A stretch of DNA of 41,556 bases from Serpentinimonas barnesii (GCF_000696225.1 NZ_BAWN01000001.1:1-41556), one strand, 5' to 3'. Shown: positions 10,144 to 19,799, counted from the stretch's first letter. Translations and numbers: made by a program. Notes: generated from the letters alone by a model not told the origin.

Positions 10144-10212
10144 GTGTGTCTCGCTCGTGTCGGTCGGTTGCTGCTGGTTGGGGATGCGTTCATTCGCTTG
10201 CCACAAAGGCCG

Positions 10213-10226
10213 GTGACAATCGTCAC
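10213..10226. promoter_or_regulatory. palindrome in the glpK-glpD divergent region (candidate operator)
   Basis: The sequence GTGACAATCGTCAC is a 5-bp inverted repeat around AATC. It sits in the 254-bp region between the divergent glpK and glpD genes, about 70 nt upstream of the glpK start. The location suits an operator controlling glycerol use. It is not an obvious match to the E. coli GlpR consensus, and no glpR gene is in the window. The rest of the intergenic region shows no convincing sigma70 promoter. Confidence 0.35.
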
Positions 10227-10397
10227 AATCGAAGCCGGTTTGGCTTGCGGGTGGCCTTGCCGCCGGGCTGGCCCGCGAACCAGACGGGCTTGCGCGGTGG
10301 ACTGGTTCACGCAGCGGCCCGCCGGCTTGTACTCCCGCCTGCTTGTGGCACTGTAACAGCCCCCCGCCCCTGTATTTGCCCTTATTCTTGCCCCACC

Positions 10398-11978
10398 ATG
10401 ACCCGCCAGCAGACCCTAGAACAGTTGCAAGGCACCCCGGTATGGGATCTGCTCGTCGTCGGCGGCGGAGCCACCGGCTTGGGCGTGGCGCTGGAGGCGG
10501 CTCGGCGCGGCTGGCGCGTGGCGCTGCTGGAGTCGCACGACTTTGCCAGCGGCACCTCCTCGCGCTCGACCAAGCTGCTGCACGGCGGCGTGCGCTATCT
10601 GGCGCAAGGCAATCTGACCTTGGTGCGCGAGGCGCTGGCCGAGCGCCAGGCGGTGTTGCACATCGCGCCGCACCTGGCGCAGCCGCTGCCCTTTGTGATG
10701 CCGTGCTACCGCCCTTGGCAGGCGCCTTTTTACGGGCTTGGGCTCAAGCTCTACGACTGGCTGGCCGGCAGCGCCGGCCTTGGCCGCACGCGCTGGTTGG
10801 ACCGCGAGCAGGCGCTGGAGGCGCTGCCCGGCGTGCAGGCCCAGGGGCTGCTGGGTGGCATCCAGTACTGGGACGCGCAGTTTGAGGATGCCCGGCTGGC
10901 GCTGGCGCTGGCGCGTAGCGCCGAGGCGGCTGGTGCGGTGTTGCTCAACTATGTGGAGGTGCAGCAAGTGCAGAACGCCCAAGCGCCTGCCACCACGCAG
11001 GGCGGCGGCCTGCTGCAGGTGCAGGCGCTCGATCGGCACGGAGGAGGGCGGCTGCTGGTGCAAGCGCGCTGCGTGGTCAATGCCACCGGGGTCTGGGTGG
11101 ATGGTTTGCGCCAAGGCATGCAGCCCGCAGCTGCGCCGCTGGTGCAGCCCAGCCAGGGCGTGCACCTGGTGGTGGCGCGCGATTTTTTGCCTGGGCAGCA
11201 GGCGCTGCTGGTGCCGCGCACCGCCGATGGCCGGGTTTTGTTTGCCGTGCCGTGGTTGGGCGCGCTGGTGTTGGGGAGCACCGACACGCCGCGCACCGAT
11301 CTGCCGCGCGAACCCGAGCCCTTCGAGGCCGAAATCGAATTCATCTTGCGCGAGGCTTCGTTGGCGCTGGCGCGTCCGGTGCGGCGCACCGATGTGAAGA
11401 GCGTCTGGGTCGGGCTGCGGCCGCTGGTGGCTCCAGCCTCGGCCGGGGCCAGCACCAAAAGCCTGTCGCGCGAGCACCGCATTGTGGTCGATCGCTCGGG
11501 TCTGGTCACGGTCACGGGGGGCAAGTGGACCACTTTCCGTGCCATGGCCAGCGATGTGCTGGCGCACTGCGTAGAGGCCGGGCTGCTGGACGCGCGCGCC
11601 GCCTTGGTCAGCCCGCCTACCCCCCTGTGCGGGGCCGTGCAGGGGCCGCACCCGCCGTTGCACCAGGCACCCGGCTTGCACCTGTATGGCAAGCAAGCCG
11701 CCGCCGTGCAAGCCCTGCCCGGAGCCGGGCGCATGCTGGGAATGGGTCTGAGCGAAGCCATGGTGCGCTACGCCGTGCGGCACGAGTGGGCGCTAAACGT
11801 AGAAGACGTGCTGGCGCGGCGCTGGCGTGCCCTGTTTCTCGATACCGCCACCGCCGAGGGCATGGCCGCCGACGTGGCGCAGATCGTGCAAGACGAGTTG
11901 CAACGCGCCGGTGCGAGCCATACCGACCCCCAATTGCCGGCTTTTGTGGCGCTCGCGCAACGCTATCGGCTGCGCTAG
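10398..11978 (+). CDS. glpD: aerobic glycerol-3-phosphate dehydrogenase GlpD
   Basis: A 526-residue FAD-dependent dehydrogenase. The FAD-binding Rossmann motif [17 protein letters not shown] is at about residues 18-34, followed by [18 protein letters not shown], the DAO/GlpD signature. TGVWVDG, DTPRTD and [11 protein letters not shown] in the C-terminal half are also characteristic. It oxidises sn-glycerol-3-phosphate to dihydroxyacetone phosphate at the inner membrane and passes electrons to ubiquinone. It is divergent from glpK, the kinase for the previous step. Its 3' end is followed by 252 nt containing the promoter of the ribosomal protein cluster. Confidence 0.95.
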   Translation: MTRQQTLEQLQGTPVWDLLVVGGGATGLGVALEAARRGWRVALLESHDFASGTSSRSTKLLHGGVRYLAQGNLTLVREALAERQAVLHIAPHLAQPLPFVMPCYRPWQAPFYGLGLKLYDWLAGSAGLGRTRWLDREQALEALPGVQAQGLLGGIQYWDAQFEDARLALALARSAEAAGAVLLNYVEVQQVQNAQAPATTQGGGLLQVQALDRHGGGRLLVQARCVVNATGVWVDGLRQGMQPAAAPLVQPSQGVHLVVARDFLPGQQALLVPRTADGRVLFAVPWLGALVLGSTDTPRTDLPREPEPFEAEIEFILREASLALARPVRRTDVKSVWVGLRPLVAPASAGASTKSLSREHRIVVDRSGLVTVTGGKWTTFRAMASDVLAHCVEAGLLDARAALVSPPTPLCGAVQGPHPPLHQAPGLHLYGKQAAAVQALPGAGRMLGMGLSEAMVRYAVRHEWALNVEDVLARRWRALFLDTATAEGMAADVAQIVQDELQRAGASHTDPQLPAFVALAQRYRLR

Positions 11979-12057
11979 GGCGGCGCTACAAGGTGGCTGC
12001 GGAGGGCGACCCCAGCCCCGCAAGCGCAGGACTTGTGCAACAAAGTTCACAAGACGC

Positions 12058-12086
12058 TTGACGCAGCCCCTTTCGTGTGTGACAAT
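12058..12086 (+). promoter_or_regulatory. sigma70-type promoter of the rplN (spc) operon
   Basis: A -35 element TTGACG (12058-12063) and a -10 element GACAAT (12081-12086) are separated by exactly 17 nt. The start point would be near 12093. This is the only good promoter between glpD and rplN and should drive the spc block. The leader would be about 138 nt long. Confidence 0.7.
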
Positions 12087-12092
12087 ACGCGG

Positions 12093-12160
12093 CTTCGCTA
12101 GAAAAAAGCGAAGAATTCTTGCCCAGCGAAGCGGCTGCCTCGGTTTACCGGGGTGGCAGC
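12093..12160 (+). promoter_or_regulatory. structured 5' leader of the rplN transcript
   Basis: A first stem CTTCGCT/AGCGAAG (12093-12099 with 12107-12113) begins at the predicted start point. A second copy of AGCGAAG lies at 12125-12131 and could pair with the same left arm. A second hairpin has GCTGCC (12134-12139) pairing with GGCAGC (12155-12160) and an inner CGG/CCG. No T-tract follows, so this is not a terminator. It may stabilise the messenger or be a ribosomal-protein target; neither is shown. Confidence 0.45.
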
Positions 12161-12230
12161 AACGACGGGCCCAAGACTGATCGCCGCAGGCCAAGGGGGC
12201 CTTCGGGATTCAAGTTGGGACTTAAATCAA

Positions 12231-12599
12231 ATGATCCAAACGCAATCTCGACTCGATGTTGCCGACAACACGGGTGCCAAGTCCGTGATGTGCATCAAGG
12301 TGCTCGGCGGCTCCAAGCGCCGTTACGCCAGTGTGGGCGACGTCATCAAAGTCAGCATCAAAGAAGCCGCGCCACGTGGTCGCGTCAAAAAAGGCGAAAT
12401 CTACAACGCCGTGGTGGTTCGCACCGCCAAAGGCTTGCGCCGCCCGGACGGGGCCTTGATCAAGTTCGACGGCAACGCCGCCGTGCTGCTCAATGCCAAA
12501 CTCGAGCCGATCGGCACGCGCATCTTCGGACCGGTGACGCGCGAGCTGCGCACCGAAAAGTTCATGAAGATCGTTTCGCTGGCCCCGGAAGTCCTGTAA
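12231..12599 (+). CDS. rplN: 50S ribosomal protein L14
   Basis: A 122-residue protein, the standard length, beginning [33 protein letters not shown] and [13 protein letters not shown] are conserved L14 blocks. It binds 23S rRNA near the 30S-50S interface. The start at ATG 12231 matches the family N-terminus; a longer open frame from 12153 is leader sequence. It is the first gene of the spc cluster here. In most proteobacteria rpsQ and the S10 operon would precede it, but glpD is upstream instead. Confidence 0.97.
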   Translation: MIQTQSRLDVADNTGAKSVMCIKVLGGSKRRYASVGDVIKVSIKEAAPRGRVKKGEIYNAVVVRTAKGLRRPDGALIKFDGNAAVLLNAKLEPIGTRIFGPVTRELRTEKFMKIVSLAPEVL

Positions 12600-12612
12600 G
12601 AGGAGTGTCGCA

Positions 12613-12933
12613 ATGAACAAGATTCGCAAAGGCGACGAGGTCATCGTCATCGCCGGCCGTGACAAAGGCAAGCGCGGCAAAGTCACGCAGCGCGCCGATG
12701 AAACGCGGCTGCTGGTCGAGGGCGTCAACATCGTCAAGAAACACGCCAAGCCCAACCCCATGAAGGGTGAGCCTGGCGGCATCATCGCCAAGACGATGTC
12801 CATTCATCAGTCCAACGTGGCGATTTTTAACCCAAGCACCGGCAAAGCCGACCGCGTGGGGATCAAGCTGCTCGAAGACGGCAACAAAGTGCGCGTCTTC
12901 AAGTCCAGCGGCGCAGAAATCAAGGCGGCCTGA
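12613..12933 (+). CDS. rplX: 50S ribosomal protein L24
   Basis: A 106-residue protein with the KOW motif [21 protein letters not shown] at the N-terminus and [11 protein letters not shown] after it. L24 nucleates early 50S assembly by binding the 5' end of 23S rRNA. It is 13 nt downstream of rplN with AGAGGAG as its ribosome-binding site, and 2 nt upstream of rplE. Confidence 0.97.
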   Translation: MNKIRKGDEVIVIAGRDKGKRGKVTQRADETRLLVEGVNIVKKHAKPNPMKGEPGGIIAKTMSIHQSNVAIFNPSTGKADRVGIKLLEDGNKVRVFKSSGAEIKAA

Positions 12934-12935
12934 AC

Positions 12936-13475
12936 ATGACACGCTTTCAACAAGTTTTTCGCGACAAGATCGCACCGGCGCTGCAGCAGCAGTTCGGCTT
13001 CGAGTCCGTGATGCAGGTTCCGCGCATCACCAAAATCACCCTTAACATGGGTGTGGGTGAAGCGGTGGCCGACAAAAAAGTGCTGGAAAACGCCGTGGGC
13101 GACCTGAGCAAGATTGCCGGTCAAAAGCCAGTCGTGACCCGGGCCCGCAAGGCCATCGCCGGTTTCAAAATCCGTGAAGGCCAGCCAATCGGCTGCATGG
13201 TCACGCTGCGTGGTGCGCGCATGTACGAATTCCTCGACCGCTTCGTCACCGTGGCGCTGCCGCGGGTGCGCGACTTTCGCGGCATTTCGGGCAAGGCCTT
13301 CGATGGCCGGGGCAATTACAACATCGGCGTCAAAGAGCAGATCATTTTCCCGGAAATCGAATACGACAAGGTCGATGCCTTGCGTGGGCTGAACATCAGC
13401 ATCACCACCACCGCCAAGAACGACGCCGAATGCAAGGCGTTGCTGGCTGGTTTCCGTTTCCCGTTCAAGAACTGA
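12936..13475 (+). CDS. rplE: 50S ribosomal protein L5
   Basis: A 179-residue protein of standard length. [33 protein letters not shown] and the C-terminal [13 protein letters not shown] are L5 signatures. L5 binds 5S rRNA in the central protuberance. Only 2 nt separate it from rplX, implying coupled translation. Confidence 0.97.
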   Translation: MTRFQQVFRDKIAPALQQQFGFESVMQVPRITKITLNMGVGEAVADKKVLENAVGDLSKIAGQKPVVTRARKAIAGFKIREGQPIGCMVTLRGARMYEFLDRFVTVALPRVRDFRGISGKAFDGRGNYNIGVKEQIIFPEIEYDKVDALRGLNISITTTAKNDAECKALLAGFRFPFKN

Positions 13476-13483
13476 GGTGCTGC

Positions 13484-13789
13484 GTGGCCAAACAAGCTTT
13501 GCTCCAGCGTGAACTCAAGCGCGACCAACTGGTCGCCAAGTTTGCCAACAAGTACAACGAATTGAAGGCGATCTCCAAAGACGCCAAGCGCAGCGACGAA
13601 GAGCGCGACGCGGCCCGTCTGGCGCTGCAAAAACTGCCGCGCAATGCCAACCCAACGCGCCAGCGCAACCGCTGCGAAATCACCGGCCGTGCCCGTGGAA
13701 CCTTCAAACAGTTCGGTCTGGGCCGCATGAAGGTGCGCGAAATGGCGTTTGCCGGCGAAATCCCCGGCATCACCAAAGCCAGCTGGTAA
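13484..13789 (+). CDS. rpsN: 30S ribosomal protein S14 (zinc-independent form)
   Basis: A 101-residue protein starting at GTG 13484 (reads [15 protein letters not shown] after the initiator). [19 protein letters not shown] and the final GITKASW are S14 signatures. The length of 101 residues and the absence of CxxC pairs show the long, zinc-independent paralogue. The start lies 8 nt after the rplE stop; the upstream ATG at 13430 lies inside rplE and is not conserved. Confidence 0.96.
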   Translation: MAKQALLQRELKRDQLVAKFANKYNELKAISKDAKRSDEERDAARLALQKLPRNANPTRQRNRCEITGRARGTFKQFGLGRMKVREMAFAGEIPGITKASW

Positions 13790-13809
13790 GGCGTGAAGGA
13801 GTAAACATT

Positions 13810-14205
13810 ATGAGCATGAGTGACCCCATCGCCGATATGCTGACGCGCATTCGCAATGCGCAGATGGTGGAAAAGCCCACCGTGGCCATGCCGGCCTCCA
13901 AAGTCAAGGCCGCCATTGCGCAGGTCTTGAAAGACGAGGGCTACATCGACGGCTTCCAAATCAAGAGCCAAGACGGCAAGAACGAGCTCGTCATCGGCCT
14001 CAAATACTACGCCGGGCGCCCAGTCATTGAGCGCATCGAGCGCGTCAGCCGCCCAGGCCTGCGCATCTACAAAGGCAGCAAAGCCATTCCGCAAGTCATG
14101 AACGGGCTGGGTGTGGCCATCGTCACCACCCCGCAAGGCGTGATGACCGATCGCAAGGCGCGCGCTGTCGGCGTCGGCGGCGAAGTGTTGTGTTACGTCG
14201 CCTGA
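13810..14205 (+). CDS. rpsH: 30S ribosomal protein S8
   Basis: A 131-residue protein with [16 protein letters not shown] at the N-terminus and the C-terminal block [20 protein letters not shown]8 binds the central domain of 16S rRNA. In E. coli it is the translational repressor of the spc operon; whether a mimic of its site exists in this messenger was not resolved. A GAAGGAG site precedes the start. Confidence 0.97.
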   Translation: MSMSDPIADMLTRIRNAQMVEKPTVAMPASKVKAAIAQVLKDEGYIDGFQIKSQDGKNELVIGLKYYAGRPVIERIERVSRPGLRIYKGSKAIPQVMNGLGVAIVTTPQGVMTDRKARAVGVGGEVLCYVA

Positions 14206-14229
14206 TGCGAGAACGAAGGAGTATCTGAG

Positions 14230-14763
14230 ATGTCTCGTGTAGGTAAAACACCGATCGCCATTCCGGCCGGGGTCGAAGTGGCCCTGCAGCCCGACGCGAT
14301 TCGCGTCAAGGGCGCGCTGGGCGCACTGGCGCTGGCACCCAATGCCCAGGTCACGGTGCAGCAAGCCAACGGCAAGCTGACATTCGCTGCCGTGGGCGAG
14401 AGCGCACAGGCCAAAGCCCTGTGCGGCACCATGCGCCAGTTGGTCAACAACATGGTGCTAGGCGTGAGCAAGGGCTTCGAGAAGAAGCTCTCGCTGGTGG
14501 GTGTGGGCTACAAAGCCACCGCCAGCGGCAACAAGCTCAACCTGGCCGTGGGTTATTCGCACCCGGTCGATTTCGTGATGCCCGAAGGCGTCAGCGTGGC
14601 CACACCGGCCGCGACCGAAATCGTCATCAAGGGTTCGGATCGCCAGCGCGTGGGCCAGATTGCCGCCGAAATTCGCGCCGTGCGTCCGCCTGAGCCTTAC
14701 AAAGGCAAGGGCATTCGCTACGCCGGCGAGAAGGTCGTCATCAAAGAGACCAAGAAGAAATAA
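14230..14763 (+). CDS. rplF: 50S ribosomal protein L6
   Basis: A 177-residue protein of standard length. [15 protein letters not shown] begins the first of two L6 repeats, and [21 protein letters not shown] is the conserved rRNA-binding C-terminus. L6 lies near the sarcin-ricin loop and GTPase centre. A GAAGGAG ribosome-binding site precedes ATG 14230. Confidence 0.97.
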   Translation: MSRVGKTPIAIPAGVEVALQPDAIRVKGALGALALAPNAQVTVQQANGKLTFAAVGESAQAKALCGTMRQLVNNMVLGVSKGFEKKLSLVGVGYKATASGNKLNLAVGYSHPVDFVMPEGVSVATPAATEIVIKGSDRQRVGQIAAEIRAVRPPEPYKGKGIRYAGEKVVIKETKKK

Positions 14764-14774
14764 GGACAGCGAAC

Positions 14775-15143
14775 ATGTTGACCAAAAAAGAACAGCGTTT
14801 GCGCCGTGCCCGCCAGACCCGCATCCGCATCGCTCAGCAAGGCGCCCTGCGCCTGAGCGTGAACCGCAGCAACCTGCACATCTACGCCAACGTCATCTCC
14901 GAAGACGGCGCGCGCGTGCTGGTCTCGGCCTCGACGCTGGAAGCCGAAGTGCGCGCCCAACTGGCCGCGGCCAGTGGCAAGGGCGGCAACAAGGCGGCGG
15001 CCGAACTGGTCGGTCAGCGCATTGCCGCCAAGGCCAAAGCCGCCGGTATCGAAAAGGTGGCTTTCGACCGCTCCGGTTTTGCCTACCACGGCCGTGTCAA
15101 AGCCCTTGCAGAAGCCGCGCGTGCCGCCGGCCTGCAATTCTGA
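14775..15143 (+). CDS. rplR: 50S ribosomal protein L18
   Basis: A 122-residue protein. [33 protein letters not shown] and [21 protein letters not shown] are conserved L18 blocks. It binds 5S rRNA together with L5. It starts 11 nt after rplF, following AAGGACAG. Confidence 0.96.
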   Translation: MLTKKEQRLRRARQTRIRIAQQGALRLSVNRSNLHIYANVISEDGARVLVSASTLEAEVRAQLAAASGKGGNKAAAELVGQRIAAKAKAAGIEKVAFDRSGFAYHGRVKALAEAARAAGLQF

Positions 15144-15157
15144 TTGGGGATGATCAA

Positions 15158-15676
15158 ATGGCAAAGATGCTTGCGAATGTAAAAAGCGAGGCCAATGACG
15201 ATGGCCTGCGCGAGAAGATGATTGCGGTCAACCGCGTCACCAAGGTGGTCAAAGGCGGGCGCATCATGAGCTTTGCCGCCCTCACCGTGGTGGGCGACGG
15301 CGACGGCCGCGTCGGCATGGGCAAGGGCAAGGCGCGTGAAGTGCCGGTGGCCGTGCAAAAAGCCATGGACGAGGCGCGCCGCAACCTGTTCAAGGTCGCG
15401 ATCAAAAACGGCACCCTGCACCACGCGGTGCACGGCCAGCACGGCGCTTCCAGCGTCATGATGCTGCCGGCCAACAAGGGTACCGGCATCATCGCCGGCG
15501 GCCCCATGCGCGCCGTCTGCGAAGTGCTGGGTGTGACCGATGTGGTGGCCAAGAGCCACGGCTCGACCAACCCCTACAACCTGGTTCGCGCCACCCTCGA
15601 CGCCCTGCAGCGCGCCATGACGCCCTACGAAGTGGCGGCCAAGCGCGGCAAGTCGGTCGAAGAAATTCTGGCCTAA
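15158..15676 (+). CDS. rpsE: 30S ribosomal protein S5
   Basis: A 172-residue protein starting at ATG 15158 ([11 protein letters not shown]). [20 protein letters not shown] is the N-terminal double-stranded-RNA-binding fold. [18 protein letters not shown] and [16 protein letters not shown] are S5 signatures. S5 contributes to decoding fidelity and mRNA entry. The frame is open upstream to 14660 but overlaps rplR and is not conserved there. Confidence 0.96.
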   Translation: MAKMLANVKSEANDDGLREKMIAVNRVTKVVKGGRIMSFAALTVVGDGDGRVGMGKGKAREVPVAVQKAMDEARRNLFKVAIKNGTLHHAVHGQHGASSVMMLPANKGTGIIAGGPMRAVCEVLGVTDVVAKSHGSTNPYNLVRATLDALQRAMTPYEVAAKRGKSVEEILA

Positions 15677-15689
15677 AAGGGAAATCCCC

Positions 15690-15872
15690 ATGACCACCGC
15701 CAACACCCTCACCATCAAGCTGGTGCGCAGCCCAATTGGCTGCCGTGAAGACCACCGCGCCACCGTGCGTGGCTTGGGTCTGCGCAAAATCAACAGCGTC
15801 AGTGTGCTGCAAGACACCCCCGCGGTGCGTGGCATGATCAACAAGATCAGCTACCTGCTGCAAGTGATCTGA
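15690..15872 (+). CDS. rpmD: 50S ribosomal protein L30
   Basis: A 60-residue protein, the usual length. [20 protein letters not shown] and the block [19 protein letters not shown] identify L30. It starts 13 nt after rpsE, following AAGGGAAA. Confidence 0.95.
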   Translation: MTTANTLTIKLVRSPIGCREDHRATVRGLGLRKINSVSVLQDTPAVRGMINKISYLLQVI

Positions 15873-15885
15873 ACGGATTTTGATT

Positions 15886-16320
15886 ATGGAACTCAATACC
15901 CTCAAGCCCGCTGCGGGCTCCAAATCGGCACGGCGCCGCGTCGGTCGGGGCATCGGCTCTGGCCTGGGCAAAACCGCCGGCCGTGGCCACAAAGGCCAAA
16001 AGTCGCGCGCCGGTGGCTACCACAAGGTGGGCTTCGAAGGCGGCCAGATGCCGCTGCAACGCCGTTTGCCCAAGCGCGGCTTCAAATCGACCACGCTCAA
16101 GTTCAACGCCGAAGTCACGCTGGCCGATCTGCAAGCGCTGGGTGAGGCGCAGGTCGACATGCTGCTGCTCAAGCAAGCGGGCTTGGTGCCGGAGCTGGCG
16201 CGCAAGGTCAAGGTCATCAACACCGGCGCACTGACGCTGGCGGTGCAACTGAACCAGATCGCTGCCACGGCTGGCGCCAAGGCAGCCATCGAGGCCGCTG
16301 GCGGCTCGGTGGCGGCTTGA
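15886..16320 (+). CDS. rplO: 50S ribosomal protein L15
   Basis: A 144-residue protein from ATG 15886 ([12 protein letters not shown]). The Gly/Arg/Lys-rich N-terminal extension ([28 protein letters not shown]) penetrates 23S rRNA in L15. A TTG two codons upstream is in frame but less likely as start. It lies 13 nt after rpmD. Confidence 0.95.
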   Translation: MELNTLKPAAGSKSARRRVGRGIGSGLGKTAGRGHKGQKSRAGGYHKVGFEGGQMPLQRRLPKRGFKSTTLKFNAEVTLADLQALGEAQVDMLLLKQAGLVPELARKVKVINTGALTLAVQLNQIAATAGAKAAIEAAGGSVAA

Positions 16321-16354
16321 CGCCTGATCGTTTTACCAAGCACGGAACCTAGCT

Positions 16355-17674
16355 GTGGCCAACAACGCTGCCTCTCTAGCCAAAACCGGAAAGTACGCCG
16401 ATTTGCGTCGGCGACTGTTCTTTTTGCTGGGCGCGCTGATCGTTTATCGCATCGGTGCGCACATCCCAGTGCCGGGCATCGACCCCGACCAACTGGCGCA
16501 GTTGTTCCAGGGCCAAGCGGGCAACATCCTGAACCTGTTCAACATGTTCACGGGTGGCTCGCTGCAGCGATTTGCGGTGTTTGCGCTGGGCATCATGCCC
16601 TACATCTCGGCCGCGATCATCATCCAGTTGCTGACCTACGTGGTGCCGTCGCTGATTGCGCTGCGCAAGGAAGGCGAAGCCGGCAAACGCAAGATCACCC
16701 AGTACACGCGCTACAGCACGCTGGCATTGGCGATTTTCCAGTCCTTTGGCATCGCGCTGGCGCTTGAGGGCATGCCCGGCATGGTGGTCGATCCTGGCTG
16801 GGCCTTTCGCTTCACCGCCGTGGTGAGCCTGGTGGCGGGCACCATGTTCCTGATGTGGCTGGGCGAGCAGATCACCGAGCGCGGCGTGGGCAACGGCATT
16901 TCCATGCTGATCTTTGCCGGCATCGTGGCCGGGTTGCCGAGCGCCATGGGCGGTCTGACCGAGTTGGTGCGCACCGGTGCCATGGGCATTCTGTCGGCCA
17001 TCTTCATTCTGTTGCTGGTGGTTGCCGTCACCTACTTCGTGGTCTATGTCGAGCGCGGCCAGCGCAAGGTGCTGGTCAACTACGCGCGCCGCCAAGTGGG
17101 CAACAAGGTCTACGGGGGGCAATCCTCGCACCTGCCGCTCAAGCTCAACATGGCTGGCGTGATTCCGCCCATCTTTGCTTCGTCCATCATTCTGCTGCCG
17201 GCCACTTTGGTGAGCTGGGTCAGCACCGGCGATGGAACGGCGTGGCTGCGCGATCTGGCCGGAGCCCTCTCACCGGGGCAGCCGATCTACATTGCCCTGT
17301 ACGCGGCGGCGATCATCTTCTTTTGTTTCTTCTACACCGCGCTGGTATTCAACAGCCGCGAGACGGCAGACAACCTCAAGAAGAGCGGCGCCTTCATACC
17401 GGGCATCCGGCCGGGCGACCAGACGGCGCGCCACATCGACAAAATCTTGGCGCGGCTGACGCTGGTCGGGGCGCTCTACATCACCGCGGTGTGTCTGCTG
17501 CCCGAGTTCCTGATCCTGTACTACAACGTGCCGTTCTATTTTGGGGGCACCTCGTTGCTGATCATCGTCATTGTCACCATGGACTTTTGGACCCAGGTGC
17601 AAAACTACATGATGTCGGAGCAGTACGAGTCGTTGCTCAAGAAATCCAATTTCAAGGGCGCCCCCGGGGTCTGA
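16355..17674 (+). CDS. secY: preprotein translocase channel subunit SecY
   Basis: A 439-residue protein with about ten membrane helices, starting at GTG 16355. [12 protein letters not shown], the plug-region [22 protein letters not shown] (split by the helix end) and [20 protein letters not shown] are SecY signatures. GERGVGNG-like [12 protein letters not shown] is also present. It forms the SecYEG protein-conducting channel in the inner membrane. Its position after rplO is the conserved spc-operon location. Confidence 0.97.
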   Translation: MANNAASLAKTGKYADLRRRLFFLLGALIVYRIGAHIPVPGIDPDQLAQLFQGQAGNILNLFNMFTGGSLQRFAVFALGIMPYISAAIIIQLLTYVVPSLIALRKEGEAGKRKITQYTRYSTLALAIFQSFGIALALEGMPGMVVDPGWAFRFTAVVSLVAGTMFLMWLGEQITERGVGNGISMLIFAGIVAGLPSAMGGLTELVRTGAMGILSAIFILLLVVAVTYFVVYVERGQRKVLVNYARRQVGNKVYGGQSSHLPLKLNMAGVIPPIFASSIILLPATLVSWVSTGDGTAWLRDLAGALSPGQPIYIALYAAAIIFFCFFYTALVFNSRETADNLKKSGAFIPGIRPGDQTARHIDKILARLTLVGALYITAVCLLPEFLILYYNVPFYFGGTSLLIIVIVTMDFWTQVQNYMMSEQYESLLKKSNFKGAPGV

Positions 17675-17675
17675 T

Positions 17676-17894
17676 ATGTCCAAAGACGATGTGATTGAGA
17701 TGCAGGGTGAGGTGGTGGAGAATTTACCCAACGCCACCTTCCGCGTCAAACTGGAAAACGGCCACGTGGTGCTCGGGCATATTTCGGGCAAGATGCGCAT
17801 GCACTACATCCGCATCCTGCCTGGTGACAAGGTCAAAGTGGAGCTCACGCCCTATGACCTGACGCGTGCGCGCATCGTGTTTCGCAGCAAATGA
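17676..17894 (+). CDS. infA: translation initiation factor IF-1
   Basis: A 72-residue single S1/OB-fold protein. [37 protein letters not shown] and the final [10 protein letters not shown] are IF-1 signatures. It binds the ribosomal A site during initiation. It begins 1 nt after the secY stop, so it probably depends on translational coupling. Presence of infA between secY and rpmJ is usual in Betaproteobacteria. Confidence 0.96.
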   Translation: MSKDDVIEMQGEVVENLPNATFRVKLENGHVVLGHISGKMRMHYIRILPGDKVKVELTPYDLTRARIVFRSK

Positions 17895-17925
17895 GTTTTT
17901 TGAGATTTACGTTCAGGAGTAAGAC

Positions 17926-18039
17926 ATGAGAGTTTCGGCTTCGGTCAAAAAAATGTGCCGCAACTGCAAAATCATCCGTCGCCATGGAGTGGTGCGTGTC
18001 ATCTGCACCGATCCGCGACACAAACAGCGTCAAGGCTGA
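17926..18039 (+). CDS. rpmJ: 50S ribosomal protein L36 (zinc-binding form)
   Basis: A 37-residue protein read directly from the sequence: it starts [20 protein letters not shown] and ends DPRHKQRQG. Cys11, Cys14, Cys27 and His32 form the zinc ribbon of the C+ type L36. A CAGGAGTAAGAC ribosome-binding region precedes ATG 17926. It lies between infA and rpsM, the expected place. Confidence 0.95.
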   Translation: MRVSASVKKMCRNCKIIRRHGVVRVICTDPRHKQRQG

Positions 18040-18057
18040 TTCGATTAGAGGACCATC

Positions 18058-18423
18058 ATGGCACGTATTGCTGGTATCAACATTCCGCCGCACAAGCACG
18101 CCGAAATCGGCTTGACGGCAATCTTTGGCATCGGGCGCACCCGCGCGCGGCAGATCTGCGAGGCTTGCGGCATTGATTACGCCAAAAAGATCAAAGAGCT
18201 GAGCGACGCCGAGCTGGAAAAAGTGCGTGAAGCGGTAAACGCTTTCACCATCGAGGGCGATTTGCGTCGCGAAACCACGATGAACATCAAGCGTTTGATG
18301 GACATCGGCTGCTACCGCGGTTTCCGCCACCGCCGCGGTTTGCCTGTGCGCGGTCAGCGCACCAAGACCAACGCCCGCACCCGCAAGGGTCCCCGCAAGG
18401 CCGCCCAGTCGCTGAAGAAATAA
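18058..18423 (+). CDS. rpsM: 30S ribosomal protein S13
   Basis: A 121-residue protein. [28 protein letters not shown] and the C-terminal [20 protein letters not shown] are S13 signatures. It sits in the 30S head and contacts the P-site tRNA and L5. AGAGGACC precedes ATG 18058. Confidence 0.97.
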   Translation: MARIAGINIPPHKHAEIGLTAIFGIGRTRARQICEACGIDYAKKIKELSDAELEKVREAVNAFTIEGDLRRETTMNIKRLMDIGCYRGFRHRRGLPVRGQRTKTNARTRKGPRKAAQSLKK

Positions 18424-18444
18424 TCCCCTAGAAGGACACCTGCC

Positions 18445-18849
18445 ATGGCCAAGCCACAAGCCTCCAACGCCGCCGCACGCGTGCGCAAAAAGGTTCGCAA
18501 GAACATCTCCGACGGCATTGCACACGTGCACGCCTCGTTCAACAACACCATCATCACCATCACCGACCGCCAAGGCAACTCCTTGTCTTGGGCTTCGTCG
18601 GGTGGGCAAGGCTTCAAGGGTTCGCGCAAATCGACCCCCTTTGCCGCGCAGGTGGCGTCCGAGGTGGCTGGCCGTGCCGCCATCGAGCAGGGCATCAAAA
18701 ACCTCGATGTCGAGATCAAGGGCCCCGGCCCAGGGCGCGAGTCTTCGGTGCGCGCGCTGGGTGCCCTCGGGATCCGCATCAACTCGATCGCTGACGTGAC
18801 CCCGGTGCCGCACAACGGCTGCCGCCCACAAAAGCGCCGCCGCATTTAA
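18445..18849 (+). CDS. rpsK: 30S ribosomal protein S11
   Basis: A 134-residue protein. [35 protein letters not shown] and the C-terminal [18 protein letters not shown] are S11 signatures. It forms part of the mRNA exit platform. It is followed by a 212-nt gap before rpsD that has its own promoter and a structured RNA element. Confidence 0.97.
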   Translation: MAKPQASNAAARVRKKVRKNISDGIAHVHASFNNTIITITDRQGNSLSWASSGGQGFKGSRKSTPFAAQVASEVAGRAAIEQGIKNLDVEIKGPGPGRESSVRALGALGIRINSIADVTPVPHNGCRPQKRRRI

Positions 18850-18891
18850 TGGGTGCTTGAGCTTGACGCGTTTTCAAGGTCTGTGGTCCGC

Positions 18892-18921
18892 TTGACTGCA
18901 GGCCAAGGAATGTGTTAGCAT
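18892..18921 (+). promoter_or_regulatory. promoter in the rpsK-rpsD gap
   Basis: A -35 element TTGACT (18892-18897) and a -10 element TAGCAT (18916-18921) are 18 nt apart. Transcription would begin near 18928 and read into the rpsD leader. This suggests rpsD-rpoA-rplQ can be expressed independently of the upstream spc genes. Confidence 0.6.
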
Positions 18922-18940
18922 ATCAGGCTCTGTTTTAGGG

Positions 18941-18975
18941 GCCACTGCAATGCGTTTGCGGTGGCATTTTCATTT
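18941..18975 (+). terminator. terminator-like hairpin (candidate attenuator) upstream of rpsD
   Basis: A 10-bp stem GCCACTGCAA/TTGCGGTGGC (18941-18950 with 18956-18965, one T-G pair) has a 5-nt loop and is followed by ATTTTCATTTT. It starts only about 13 nt after the predicted start point of the rpsD promoter. Its right arm GCGGTGG (18958-18964) can pair instead with CCACCGC at 18981-18987. The latter can also pair with CGGTGG at 19034-19039 close to the rpsD ribosome-binding site. These competing pairings suggest a regulated leader. Confidence 0.55.
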
Positions 18976-19061
18976 TAAGCCCACCGCCGCTGCCCTGATT
19001 GGGGCCGGCTCCCACCACAGTCTGCAAAGCTGTCGGTGGCAGATCGTTCAAGGAAATCCAC

Positions 19062-19685
19062 GTGGCACGTTACCTAGGCCCCAAGGCCAAACTCTCACGC
19101 CGTGAAGGCACCGACCTGTTGCTCAAGAGCGCGCGGCGCTCGATCAGCGACAAAGCCAAATTCGACTCCAAGCCCGGTCAGCATGGCCGCACTTCGGGTC
19201 AGCGCACCTCCGATTTTGGCTTGCAGCTGCGCGAAAAGCAAAAGGTCAAGCGCATGTACGGGGTGCTGGAGCGCCAGTTCCGGCGCTACTTCGCCGAAGC
19301 CGACCGCCGCCGTGGCAACACCGGCGCCAACCTGCTGGGCCTGCTCGAATCGCGCCTCGACAACGTGGTGTTTCGCATGGGCTTTGCCTCCACCCGCGCC
19401 GAAGCGCGCCAACTGGTCTCGCACAAGGCCATTTTGATCAACGGCCAGAGCTGCAACATTCCGTCGGCGCTGGTGAAAGCGGGCGATGTGGTGGCGGTGC
19501 GTGAAAAGTCGCGCGCTCAAAACCGCATCAAAGAGGCGCTCGAGCTGGCCAAGCAGATCGGCTTTCCGGCTTGGATCGAGGTGGCGGTTGAAAAAGCCGA
19601 AGGCACCTTCAAGAAGACCCCGGACCGCGACGAATTCGCCGCCGACATCAACGAATCGCTGATCGTCGAACTGTACTCGCGTTAA
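19062..19685 (+). CDS. rpsD: 30S ribosomal protein S4
   Basis: A 207-residue protein from GTG 19062, with AAGGAAAT as ribosome-binding site 5 nt upstream. [38 protein letters not shown] and the S4 domain block [19 protein letters not shown] identify it. S4 is a primary 16S rRNA binder and, in E. coli, the repressor of the alpha operon. The 212-nt leader with a promoter and alternative hairpins is unlike the E. coli arrangement, where control acts at rpsM. Confidence 0.96.
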   Translation: MARYLGPKAKLSRREGTDLLLKSARRSISDKAKFDSKPGQHGRTSGQRTSDFGLQLREKQKVKRMYGVLERQFRRYFAEADRRRGNTGANLLGLLESRLDNVVFRMGFASTRAEARQLVSHKAILINGQSCNIPSALVKAGDVVAVREKSRAQNRIKEALELAKQIGFPAWIEVAVEKAEGTFKKTPDRDEFAADINESLIVELYSR

Positions 19686-19799
19686 GCGGGCGCACAGGCA
19701 ACCAAACGAGCCCGCTCGCCACCCTCGGGTGGCGGTCTGGATTTTGTGCTCCAGCAGCCTTATCGGTGTAACGAGCCGAGGGTATTGAAGGAAGTCCGA

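Noticed and set aside
13430-13483. Upstream ATG for rpsN within rplE
   Set aside because: The extra 18 codons are not part of S14, whose conserved start coincides with GTG 13484.
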